Of a stretch of DNA of 64,000 nucleotides, positions 26,051 through 33,743 are shown in pieces. The notes under the pieces are model-generated. The model did not search any database, had not been told where the DNA came from, and saw nothing but the letters and a program-made list of their open reading frames with translations. Made by a program: the position numbers and the translations under genes. Source of the stretch: Bifidobacterium pullorum DSM 20433 (GTDB lineage: Bacteria > Actinomycetota > Actinomycetes > Actinomycetales > Bifidobacteriaceae); NCBI RefSeq assembly GCF_000771405.1, contig NZ_JDUI01000002.1:124001-188000 (forward strand), written 5' to 3'. Position 1 is the first letter of the stretch, and the number at the start of each line of letters is the position of its first letter.

Positions 26051-26336
26051 GTCTTCAGTCTTTCCTCGTTCTTCGGGCGGGCGGTCCGGACAATCGGATT
26101 CCGAATCCCGCCACATGATTACCGGCTGGATACATTACCCCAATGCATAGTCATTCGGGATTGCGTATATTTTTATGCATATAAAGTTTGGCGCGTTCAA
26201 TTTACATCGTGTTACCCAGGCTTTGCATACTGCGCACACTGCGAAATCCGACAATCACACGCATTCCCCGCAAGGTGACCGCTGACGACCGAAACATTCG
26301 GAGTAGATTTTGTCACGGACACCCACCACAACTATT
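26051..26336. other. AT-rich intergenic region between DUF969 and the toxin-antitoxin genes
   Basis: No ORF is supported. The region is markedly AT-richer than its neighbours and contains TGCATA three times (26144-26149, 26176-26181, 26224-26229), possible sites for a regulator of the divergent DUF969 operon. Several TATA-like boxes make exact promoter assignment unsafe. Confidence 0.4.
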
Positions 26337-26361
26337 ATTGTATGCCAATTTGGCGTACAAT
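26337..26361 (+). promoter_or_regulatory. Operator/promoter of the toxin-antitoxin operon
   Basis: A 25-bp near-perfect palindrome, ATTGTA-YGCCAA-N-TTGGCR-TACAAT, mismatched in one base pair. Its right end TACAAT is a good -10 placed 6 nt before the antitoxin ATG, so the mRNA is leaderless and a bound ribbon-helix-helix repressor would block RNA polymerase. Confidence 0.65.
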
Positions 26362-26367
26362 AAAACT

Positions 26368-26646
26368 ATGACTGCAACAACGGTAGACGCAATACGTTCC
26401 TCCCGATTGGCGGTGAGGATGACCCCCGAGCAACGCTCCACCATCGACAAGGCCGCCACTCTCAAAGGTGCGACCATCACCCAATGGGCGCTGGATCACC
26501 TCATGGCCGACGCACGGAAGGACATCGAAGAGGAGACCACCATCCGCCTGTCCGCTCGCGCGTTCGACGAGTTCAAGGAAGCTTTGGAGGGGCCGATGCC
26601 TCAGGCGCTGCAGGACCTGCTCAAGAGGGACGCGCAATGGCTGTAG
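26368..26646 (+). CDS. DUF1778 (TacA-like) antitoxin
   Basis: 92 aa from the ATG at 26368. The N-terminal half, RLAVRMTPEQRSTIDKAATLKGATITQW, is the ribbon-helix-helix DNA-binding fold of DUF1778 antitoxins; the C-terminal half (LSARAFDEFKEAL and onward) is the toxin-wrapping tail. It should neutralise the adjacent acetyltransferase and repress its own promoter through the palindrome just upstream. The stop codon overlaps the toxin start by 10 nt. Confidence 0.88.
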   Translation: MTATTVDAIRSSRLAVRMTPEQRSTIDKAATLKGATITQWALDHLMADARKDIEEETTIRLSARAFDEFKEALEGPMPQALQDLLKRDAQWL

Positions 26647-27119
26647 GATTCACCAAGCCAAGAAGGATCGAACTGGGTGATGACCTGTCAGGTTTCCATT
26701 GTGGCAAGGAGCTGCTGGATTCATGGCTGCTCAATCACGCCCTCAACGCATTGAATCGGGGAACAGCCGTCACCTACGTGACCATGGACGAGAACGGATT
26801 GCTGGCAGGCTTCTACTCATTGTCCGCAAACAGCGTAAGCCGCGGTGACGTGCACGGTGGATGGCTGGCGCGCAACACCCCCGAACAGATTCCCGTCATC
26901 TTGCTGGGTATGCTCGCCGTCGACGATCGTCACCAAGGCCAAGGACTCGGTACTCTTCTCCTGAAGGACGCGGTAGAGCACGCACTTGCCGCATCCACGC
27001 AAATCGGAGCCCGCGCCCTCATCGTCGACCCGTTGGACGACGACGCCATCGGCTTCTATGAGCGCTACGGATTCAGGCATATCAAGGACACCACCCGCAT
27101 GTTCGCCAAACTCGTTTGA
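26637..27119 (+). CDS. GNAT-family toxin (TacT-like acetyltransferase)
   Basis: 160 aa from the ATG at 26637 inside the antitoxin gene. It is a GNAT fold with VILLGMLAVDDRHQGQGLGTLLLKDA (acetyl-CoA loop Q-G-x-G-x-G/L) and FYERYGFRHIKD. TacT/AtaT-like toxins of this family acetylate charged aminoacyl-tRNA and stop translation. Paired with DUF1778 upstream it forms a standard type II module. The tRNA target is not visible from the sequence. No transposase or att site flanks it. Confidence 0.88.
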   Translation: MAVGFTKPRRIELGDDLSGFHCGKELLDSWLLNHALNALNRGTAVTYVTMDENGLLAGFYSLSANSVSRGDVHGGWLARNTPEQIPVILLGMLAVDDRHQGQGLGTLLLKDAVEHALAASTQIGARALIVDPLDDDAIGFYERYGFRHIKDTTRMFAKLV

Positions 27120-27208
27120 CGTCGCCTCCCATCTACGGTGACAACCGATAGAGCCGCCAGAGCCAGCCCACGTTGTCCCGGTCTGACGGGCATGCGACAC
27201 TGGGGAGC

Positions 27209-27748
27209 ATGACTACAGTTATCATGCACACCTCCGAGGGTGACATCACCATCAACCTGTTCGACGACCTGGCCCCGGAGACCGTGGCCAACTTCGTGGG
27301 GCTCGCCACCGGTGAGAAGACCTGGCGCGACCCGATGACCGGCGAGGAGAGCAACGAGCCGTTCTACGACGGACTGACCTTCCACCGCATCATCAAGGAC
27401 TTCATGATCCAGGGCGGATGCCCGCTGGGCACCGGCACCGGCGGCCCCGGCTACGACTTCGACGATGAGATCGTGCCGACGCTGACCTTCGACCACCCGT
27501 ACCTGCTGGCCATGGCGAACGCCGGTCTGCGCCGTGGCATGGACGGCAAGATCCACGGCACCAACGGCTCGCAGTTCTTCATCACCACCGTGCCGACCCC
27601 GTGGCTCAACGGCCATCACACGATCTTCGGCGAGGTGGCCGACGACGAGTCCAAGGCCGTGGTCGACAAGCTCGAGGCGCTGCCGACCGACCGTTCCGAC
27701 CGCCCGATGGAGCCCGCCGGCATCATCTCGGTGGAAGTGGTCAAGTAA
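27209..27748 (+). CDS. Cyclophilin-type peptidyl-prolyl isomerase
   Basis: 179 aa from the ATG at 27209. It has the cyclophilin core: [25 protein letters not shown] (active-site Arg in HRI), [30 protein letters not shown]. No signal peptide, so cytoplasmic. GGGGAG abuts the ATG too closely for a normal ribosome binding site and GACACT lies 7 nt upstream of the ATG, so it may be leaderless. A classical terminator follows. Confidence 0.95.
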   Translation: MTTVIMHTSEGDITINLFDDLAPETVANFVGLATGEKTWRDPMTGEESNEPFYDGLTFHRIIKDFMIQGGCPLGTGTGGPGYDFDDEIVPTLTFDHPYLLAMANAGLRRGMDGKIHGTNGSQFFITTVPTPWLNGHHTIFGEVADDESKAVVDKLEALPTDRSDRPMEPAGIISVEVVK

Positions 27749-27779
27749 GCAACGGTTCCATCGTTCGACTCATCGATAT

Positions 27780-27821
27780 CGGTGGTGGCGACTCCCCAGC
27801 GGGCCGCCACCACCGTTTTTT
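27780..27821 (+). terminator. Rho-independent terminator after the cyclophilin gene
   Basis: 11-bp perfect stem CGGTGGTGGCG/CGCCACCACCG with a 14-nt loop followed by TTTTTT, 32 nt beyond the stop codon. Confidence 0.9.
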
Positions 27822-27823
27822 GT

Positions 27824-28020
27824 GACTCTGATCTATCGTGACCGTGACACGAAGGATCACGGTCACGAAAAACCGCGGCTTTACTGGGATTCCACCCAAT
27901 AGATCACAGTCACAATAGATCAGAGTCCAGGAAACGCGATGTACGGGACCCTGCCGATACGTCACCGATAGATCAGAGTCCGTGAGGGTATGGATCACGG
28001 TCACGATGCGTCAGCGTCAC
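27824..28020. repeat. GATCAGAGTC/GATCACGGTCAC dispersed repeat cluster, locus A
   Basis: About seven variants of one motif fill the gap between cyclophilin and relA: GACTCTGATC at 27824, an inverted pair TCGTGACCGTGA/TCACGGTCACGA (27836-27847, 27857-27868), AATAGATCACAGTCAC at 27898, AATAGATCAGAGTCC at 27914, CGATAGATCAGAGTCCG at 27966 and GGATCACGGTCACG near 27992. A 27-nt stretch here matches locus B (33594-33620) in inverted orientation at 24 positions. No ORF is supported. Confidence 0.75.
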
Positions 28021-28030
28021 AACAGCTGGA

Positions 28031-30364
28031 CTACTGCATGCGGCGCAGGCGCGGTTCGGCGGAATCCTTAGCGCCGGTGATGCGGTAGACGTCGAAGACG
28101 CCGTCGATCTTGCGCACCGCGGACAACAGCGTGTTCAGATGCTGCGGGTCGGCCATCTCGAACGAGAACTGGCTGATGGCCACGCGATCGGCACCGGTGG
28201 CGATGTTACCGGACATAATGTTCACGCCGTGGTCCGAGAGCACGCGGGTCACGTCGCTCAGCAGGTGCGGGCGGTCCAGCGCCTCCACCTGGATCTTGAC
28301 CATGAACAGGCCCTTGGTACTGGTCCATTGCACGGGGATCACGCGTTCGGGCTGGCGGTGCTGCAGGTCGATCATGTTCTGGCAGTCGGTGCGATGCACC
28401 GACACGCCCTGGTTGCGGGTGATGAAGCCGACGATGTCGTCGCCCGGCACCGGCGTGCAGCAGCGGGCCAGCTTGACCCACACGTCGCCGACGCCCTTGA
28501 CGGAGATGCCCAACGCGTTCGTGGGCTTGGAACGTTCCGGGGTGCGGCGCAGCGGCAGCAGCTCCTGCTCGGCCTCCTCATCGACCTCGTCGGAGCCGGC
28601 GTCCTTGATCAGATGGGCGATGACGTTCTGCGTGGAGACCTGCCCATCGCCGATGGCGGCGAACAGGCTGTCGGGGTTCGGATAGTTCAGTTCGTCGGCC
28701 ACACCGATCAGCGCCTCGGTCGACATGAGCGTGGCGATCGGCAGGTTGCGCTTGCGCATGGCGCGGGTCAGGTCGTCGCGCCCCTCCTCGATGGCCTCGC
28801 TGCGGCGTTCCTTGCTGAACCACTGACGAATCTTGTTGCGGGCCTTCGGACTCTTGACGAAGCTCAACCAGTCGCGTGAGGGACCGGCCGTATCCGACTT
28901 GGAGGTGAGCACCTCCACCGTGTCGCCGTTCTCCAGCTTGGTGTCGAGCGGCACCAGACGGCCGTTGACGCGGGCGCCCATCGTGCGGTGGCCGACCTCG
29001 GTGTGCACGGCGTAGGCGAAGTCCACGGGCGTGGCCTGCGCCGGCAGCGAGACGATCTTGCCCTTCGGGGTGAACACATACACCTCGGCCGAGCCGAGAT
29101 CCTCCTTGAGCGAACCCAGGAACTCGTTCGAATCGGGGGTTTCGCTAGTCCAGTCGGCCAGCTGCTGGATCCACTTGAGGTTGTCGGCCTCGCTCAGCTC
29201 CTGGTTCTCGGCGTTCTCGCGCCTGCGGTCGGCCGTGTCCGGCGAGCTCAGCGCGCGGCCGGCCTGGCCGTTGGCCTTGTACTTCCAGTGCGCGGCGATG
29301 CCGAACTCCGCGCGCCGGTGCATGTCCCACGTGCGGATCTGAATCTCCACCGGCTTGCCGCCGGGACCGACCACCGTGGTGTGCAGGCTCTGGTACATGT
29401 TGAGCTTAGGCATCGCGATGTAGTCCTTGAACCGCCCGGGCACGGGGCTCCACCGCGCGTGCACGGCACCCAACGCCGCATAGCAGTCGCGGATCGAGTC
29501 GACGATGATGCGCACGCCCACCAGATCGTAGATGTTCTCGAAATCATGCCCGCGCACGATCATCTTCTGGTAGATCGAGAAATAGTCCTTCGGACGGCCG
29601 GTCACGTACGCGTCGATGTGCTGCGCGTCCAGATCCTCGTTGATCTCGGCCAGAATCTGCTTGAGGTACACGTCGCGCTGGCCGGCACGGCGGGCCACCA
29701 GCACCACGATCTCGTTGTAGATCTTCGGGTACAGGACCTTGAAGCTCAGCTCCTCCAGCTCGGTCTTGATGGCGTTCATGCCCAGGCGGTTGGCCAGCGG
29801 CGCGTAGACGTCCAGCGTCTCGCGCGCCTTCTTCTGCGCGCTTGAGGTCTTGACGTACCGCCAGGTGCGGGCGTTGTGCACGCGGTCGGCGAGCTTGACG
29901 ACCAGCACGCGCACGTCGCGGCTCATCGCCACCACCATCTTGCGGATCGTCTCGGCCTGCGCCGAGTCGCCGTATTCCATCTTCGAGAGCTTGGTCACGC
30001 CGTCCACCAGACCGGTGACGGTGTCGCCGAATTCGGCGCGGCACTCGTCCAGCGTGTAGTCGGTGTCCTCCACCGTGTCATGCAGCAGGCCGGCGGCCAC
30101 CACCAGCGGCCCCATGCCCAGATCGGCGAGGATCTGGGAAACGGCCAGGGGATGGATGATGTACGGTTCGCCGGATTTGCGGCGCTGCGCGGAATGTTGG
30201 CGCACCGCACGGCGGTAGGCGCGTTTGAGGATGTCCATATCCTCATCGGGGTGGTGCGCCAGACAGGCGTTCATAATCGGCTCCAACGGATCGAGCGGGT
30301 TGCCGCTGATCTCGCAGCCGAGCATACGAGCGGAGAAATATTCCTCGTCGACATCGGACATCAT
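28031..30364 (-). CDS. relA: Bifunctional (p)ppGpp synthetase/hydrolase RelA/SpoT
   Basis: 777 aa; AGGAGG precedes the ATG at 30364 by 7 nt. Domain order: HD hydrolase (IIHPLAVSQIL, LLHDTVEDT) at about residues 70-200, synthetase (GRPKDYFSIYQKM, YIAMPKLNMYQSLHTTVVGP) at about 260-400, TGS (YVFTPKGKIVSLPAQATPVDFAYAVH) and a C-terminal ACT domain. Both catalytic halves look intact. It is the stringent-response enzyme. The downstream flank is the dispersed-repeat cluster. It probably starts its own transcript, 70 nt after the dut stop. Confidence 0.97.
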   Translation of the reverse strand: MMSDVDEEYFSARMLGCEISGNPLDPLEPIMNACLAHHPDEDMDILKRAYRRAVRQHSAQRRKSGEPYIIHPLAVSQILADLGMGPLVVAAGLLHDTVEDTDYTLDECRAEFGDTVTGLVDGVTKLSKMEYGDSAQAETIRKMVVAMSRDVRVLVVKLADRVHNARTWRYVKTSSAQKKARETLDVYAPLANRLGMNAIKTELEELSFKVLYPKIYNEIVVLVARRAGQRDVYLKQILAEINEDLDAQHIDAYVTGRPKDYFSIYQKMIVRGHDFENIYDLVGVRIIVDSIRDCYAALGAVHARWSPVPGRFKDYIAMPKLNMYQSLHTTVVGPGGKPVEIQIRTWDMHRRAEFGIAAHWKYKANGQAGRALSSPDTADRRRENAENQELSEADNLKWIQQLADWTSETPDSNEFLGSLKEDLGSAEVYVFTPKGKIVSLPAQATPVDFAYAVHTEVGHRTMGARVNGRLVPLDTKLENGDTVEVLTSKSDTAGPSRDWLSFVKSPKARNKIRQWFSKERRSEAIEEGRDDLTRAMRKRNLPIATLMSTEALIGVADELNYPNPDSLFAAIGDGQVSTQNVIAHLIKDAGSDEVDEEAEQELLPLRRTPERSKPTNALGISVKGVGDVWVKLARCCTPVPGDDIVGFITRNQGVSVHRTDCQNMIDLQHRQPERVIPVQWTSTKGLFMVKIQVEALDRPHLLSDVTRVLSDHGVNIMSGNIATGADRVAISQFSFEMADPQHLNTLLSAVRKIDGVFDVYRITGAKDSAEPRLRRMQ

Positions 30365-30434
30365 CGTTGTACCTCCTCTCGTATGCTCACCATCCTACCC
30401 TTGCGGGCATCGGTGGACGCGCGGAATGTCGCGT

Positions 30435-30914
30435 TCAGGCCGCGGACACCCCCGTCGAGCCGAATCCGCGTTCGGCGCGATCGGAACCGGGCAACACCTC
30501 GGCGGGCATGAACCTGGCCTCCACATACCGTTGGATGATCAGCTGGGCGATCCGGTCGCCGGGATGGAACACGACGGTATGCTCCGGATCAAGATTGATC
30601 AGCGGCACCTTGATCTCGCCACGGTACCCGGCATCCACGGTGCCGGGAGCGTTGAGCACCGTCACCCCCTGCTTGACGGCCAGCCCGGAACGCGGATGGA
30701 CCAGCGCCACGTATCCGGCGGGCAGCGCGATGGCCACACCGGTCGGCACCAACGCGCGCTCGAACGGTTTGAGCGTGACCTCCTGCGTGGTCATCAGATC
30801 CGCGCCGGCGTCACCGGCATGCGCGTACCGCAGCTGGACCGGATGGGAGGGGTCGACCGAACGAATCAGCACCTCCACGTGTTCGGGCTCGTTGTAGGAT
30901 TCGTCGAAGGCCAT
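30435..30914 (-). CDS. dut: dUTP diphosphatase
   Basis: 159 aa from the ATG at 30914. All five trimeric dUTPase motifs can be followed: AGDAGADL (1), PRSGLAVKQG (2), GTVDAGYRGEIKVPLIN (3), GDRIAQLIIQ (4) and the Gly-rich tail RAERGFGSTG (5). It hydrolyses dUTP to dUMP, preventing uracil in DNA. The start shares the TGATG of the preceding DUF4193 stop (1-nt overlap), so translation is coupled. Confidence 0.96.
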   Translation of the reverse strand: MAFDESYNEPEHVEVLIRSVDPSHPVQLRYAHAGDAGADLMTTQEVTLKPFERALVPTGVAIALPAGYVALVHPRSGLAVKQGVTVLNAPGTVDAGYRGEIKVPLINLDPEHTVVFHPGDRIAQLIIQRYVEARFMPAEVLPGSDRAERGFGSTGVSAA

Positions 30915-31207
30915 CAGGCGGCGCACTCCTTGCACACCGGCTGGCCGTCCGCCGACGTGCCGGCGAGCTGGCTGCGGTGCTTGACCAGGAAGCACTCCGA
31001 GCAGATGAACTCGTCGCCCTGCATCGGGATCACCGTCACCGAAGCGTCCTCGTTGCTCAAATCGGCGCCGGGCAGCTCGTAATCCTCGGCGATGGAGTTC
31101 TCATCGTCGTCGATGTCGCTCGACGAGTTCTGAGCCCCCTTGCCCAACGCCTGCAGCGACTCCTCGTCCTCGTCCTTGTTGCGAGGCGAATCGTAATCCT
31201 GTGCCAT
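30914..31207 (-). CDS. DUF4193 family protein
   Basis: 97 aa from the ATG at 31207 (AAAGGA upstream). An acidic N-terminal half (DEDEESLQALGKG, DIDDDENSIAEDYELPGADLS) is followed by a zinc-ribbon-like end with FICSECFLVKHRSQL and CKECAA. This is the actinobacterial DUF4193 family, commonly encoded upstream of dut as here. The acidic arm and Cys pairs suggest an RNA polymerase or nucleic-acid accessory role, which is a guess. Confidence 0.82.
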   Translation of the reverse strand: MAQDYDSPRNKDEDEESLQALGKGAQNSSSDIDDDENSIAEDYELPGADLSNEDASVTVIPMQGDEFICSECFLVKHRSQLAGTSADGQPVCKECAA

Positions 31208-31356
31208 GATGATCCTTTCTTCCCGATGGCGAGTATGCGCCATAGAATACATGACATTTTCTCCGCTTAGGATACACGATGTGAAATACTCGTAAAATCC
31301 GACACGTGGGGCACAATGGTAGAAGGTTCGTTTCGTATGAGGAAAGTGATGCGCCG

Positions 31357-32265
31357 ATGACCGACCAGCCGCTTGTTCAAGCCCATTTCGACCATGTCGA
31401 CGGGGAGGGTCGCCTGGTGTTCGCCGCCGGGGAGCAGCGCTTCGCCGTGCCAGTGGACGACACGCTGGAACGGGCCATGCTTGAGGCCAAGCAGATCACC
31501 TCGGAGATGACGCCGCGGCAGCCGCAGCCGCAGACCCTGCCGATCTCGCAGATCCAATCCCTGATCCGGGCAGGCGCCGACCCCGCGCGCGTGGCCGAAC
31601 GCTACGGGCTGAGCGAGGCCCTGGTCCGCAGGTTCTCGTCCGCAGTGGAGACCGAGAAGCAGTACGCCATCGAACAGTTCCTCTCCGTGCCGGCGCCGAA
31701 GGAGAGCCGTGCCCACACGCTGTCCGATCTGATCGACCGCACGCTGGCCGCCGCCCGGATCAGGCCCGACGAAGTCGTGTGGCGCGCCACACGACGAGGC
31801 CTGGAACCGTGGAAGATCACGGCGCAGTTCATGTCGGCAGGCCGCGCCGTGCGGGCGGAATGGTCGTGGAACATGCATGACAACGCGGTGGTCTGTCTGA
31901 ACCGCACCGCGGGCAAGCTCATCGGCGGTCGTCCGGCCGACGTTCCCCCGCCGGACGATCCCGAGGCCGACGACGGGTTCGCCGCACCGCTGAACCTGCC
32001 CGGCGATTCCACGCGTTCGGCGCTCATCGAGCAGACCATGTCGTCATGGAACACCGCCGAGAACGCCCCGGCACCGGCGGTACAGGATTCGGGCGCGGCC
32101 GACGCCCCCGAATCCCCCAATTCGGCCCAGTCCCAAGACGCCCCCGCGGCGGAGCCGGCCCAGCCCGTTCCGGCTGCGGCGGACCAGTCACCCACGGCCA
32201 AGCCCAAGCGCCGCTCCGGCCGTTCCGCGGTCCCCAGCTGGGACGAGATCCTCTTCGGCGACTGA
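31357..32265 (+). CDS. sepH: Septation protein SepH (DUF3071)
   Basis: 302 aa from the ATG at 31357; the only purine-rich ribosome-binding candidate, AGGAAAG, is 12 nt upstream. The N-terminal DUF3071 domain includes a helix-turn-helix-like segment ISQIQSLIRAGADPARVAERYGLSEALVRRF (read in two parts), then VWRATRRGLEPWKITAQF. The C-terminal third is a disordered Pro/Ala/Glu-rich tail ending RSGRSAVPSWDEILFGD, the conserved C-terminal motif of SepH. SepH stimulates FtsZ assembly in actinobacteria. A -10 TAAAAT is at 31293-31298. Confidence 0.9.
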   Translation: MTDQPLVQAHFDHVDGEGRLVFAAGEQRFAVPVDDTLERAMLEAKQITSEMTPRQPQPQTLPISQIQSLIRAGADPARVAERYGLSEALVRRFSSAVETEKQYAIEQFLSVPAPKESRAHTLSDLIDRTLAAARIRPDEVVWRATRRGLEPWKITAQFMSAGRAVRAEWSWNMHDNAVVCLNRTAGKLIGGRPADVPPPDDPEADDGFAAPLNLPGDSTRSALIEQTMSSWNTAENAPAPAVQDSGAADAPESPNSAQSQDAPAAEPAQPVPAAADQSPTAKPKRRSGRSAVPSWDEILFGD

Positions 32266-32278
32266 ACCGAAGACCGTC

Positions 32279-33511
32279 TCAGGCCAGATCCACCAGGCAG
32301 GGGATATCCGACTCCAACGCCGTCTGCGAGCCGTGCACGCTCGGCAGCTGCATCGCCTGCGCCGTCTGGATGCGTGAATCGACGACCGTCAGCCGTCCCG
32401 CGGCCGAGACCAGCACGTCGCCGATCATCGGCTCGACACGGGGATCCACCGGTCCGAACATCCCCTCGTCGATCGCCTGACGTCGCGTGCGGACCACGGC
32501 GTGCTCCCCCAACCGGTTCCGCCAACGCTCGGCGATATCCCGCGGATCGGCATCATCCTTCGCGTACAGCATCAGCGAGCGCGGTTCGCCGCCGACCAGC
32601 GCCACGCCCTCGTCCAATTCCGGTTGCGCGGCGATGTCGACGCACAGCCCGGGGTCGGATGAGACCATGCCGTGATCGGCCGTGACGACCACCAGCGTCC
32701 CCCGCGGCACGCTGCGCCGCAACAACGACAGCTGGGCGTCGATGCGTTCGAAGGTCCCGATCCACTTGTCGCTGTTCCAGCCGTAGGCGTGGCCTACCTT
32801 GTCGGCGTCGCGGATATACAGGTAGGTCAATCCCGGTTCGCGCGCGGCCTGCGCGGCGGCGAGCACCCTATCACGGGGCATCACGTTCGAGATGTATTGC
32901 GTGCCGCGCAACGCCGCCTCCGTCAGCGGCGACGCGGCGAACTTCGGAAGCCCGGAGCTGGTGACGCGCACGCCCCGTTCCGTCAGCAGCTCGAATACCG
33001 TCGGCTGCCGCTGCAGGTCATGGGGCGCGATCGAATCCCGGAATTGGATCAGCTGCGCCAGCTGCCCCGTCACCGGGTTGCGCTGCGTGTAGCCCGCCAT
33101 ACCGGTCAGGCCGGGGCAGGTGCCGGTGCCGAAGACGCCCATCGCGGCCACCGTGGTGCTGGGGGCGCAGGTACAGATCGGCCGCTGGTTGGCGGCATCG
33201 TTCATCAGGGAACGCAGATAGGGGGCGTGCCCCAGACGCATCGCCAGATTCCAGTACCCCAGGCCGTCCACCAGCACCACAACCGCCGACGACACGTCAG
33301 GCAGGCCCAAAGCCCGCTGCAGGGCGGTCAGATCGCGATGCACCGCCGTCGGTGTCGGACAGCCGATCGCCGAGGACAGAGCCGGCAGCAGGGCTGACAG
33401 GTGCAACGCTCCCCCTCGCACCGTCCCATCGGCATCATCCCCATACCGGGCGACCGGCATGGGCCGCAGCAGCTCCTCCATCTCGGGCACTTCCACACTC
33501 ATACCGTTCAT
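32279..33511 (-). CDS. Alkaline phosphatase/nucleotide pyrophosphatase family enzyme
   Basis: 410 aa from 33511; a shorter start at MSVEVPEMEE is possible. The metal ligands of type I phosphodiesterases are visible: VVVLVDGLGYWN (Asp), CAPSTTVAAMG (nucleophile Thr), RDADKVGHAYGW (Asp, His) and VVTADHGMVSSD (Asp-His). No signal peptide or membrane segment is seen, so it is cytoplasmic. Substrate is unknown. It is convergent with sepH (13 nt apart) and its 5' side carries the second dispersed-repeat cluster. Confidence 0.82.
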   Translation of the reverse strand: MNGMSVEVPEMEELLRPMPVARYGDDADGTVRGGALHLSALLPALSSAIGCPTPTAVHRDLTALQRALGLPDVSSAVVVLVDGLGYWNLAMRLGHAPYLRSLMNDAANQRPICTCAPSTTVAAMGVFGTGTCPGLTGMAGYTQRNPVTGQLAQLIQFRDSIAPHDLQRQPTVFELLTERGVRVTSSGLPKFAASPLTEAALRGTQYISNVMPRDRVLAAAQAAREPGLTYLYIRDADKVGHAYGWNSDKWIGTFERIDAQLSLLRRSVPRGTLVVVTADHGMVSSDPGLCVDIAAQPELDEGVALVGGEPRSLMLYAKDDADPRDIAERWRNRLGEHAVVRTRRQAIDEGMFGPVDPRVEPMIGDVLVSAAGRLTVVDSRIQTAQAMQLPSVHGSQTALESDIPCLVDLA

Positions 33512-33546
33512 TCAACCACCGTCGGGCGAAAACATGTGTGGGTGCA

Positions 33547-33660
33547 CGATGTGTCAGGTCCCGGATAACGCTCGGTTGCGGAACGATGTGTCAGAGTCAC
33601 GGTCCCGATGGATCAGAGTCCGGATGAGCGGTCGGCTGCGGACTGATGTGTCAGGGTCCG
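33547..33660. repeat. GATCAGAGTC dispersed repeat cluster, locus B
   Basis: Between the phosphodiesterase and parC. Two units 59-60 nt apart each carry GATGTGTCAG, GGAT-A/G-A-C/G, TCGG-T/C-TGCGGA and GGATCAGAGTCC. The stretch 33594-33620 is the inverted counterpart of 27824-27850 (24 of 27 positions equal). It ends 84 nt before the parC ATG. Confidence 0.75.
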
Positions 33661-33743
33661 GGATGATGGCCGCACCAGCCGCTGGTTCCGCCGATGCGGT
33701 ATCATGGTTCGGTTTGTAGGTTTCAGTGTTGGGAGCTTGTCGC

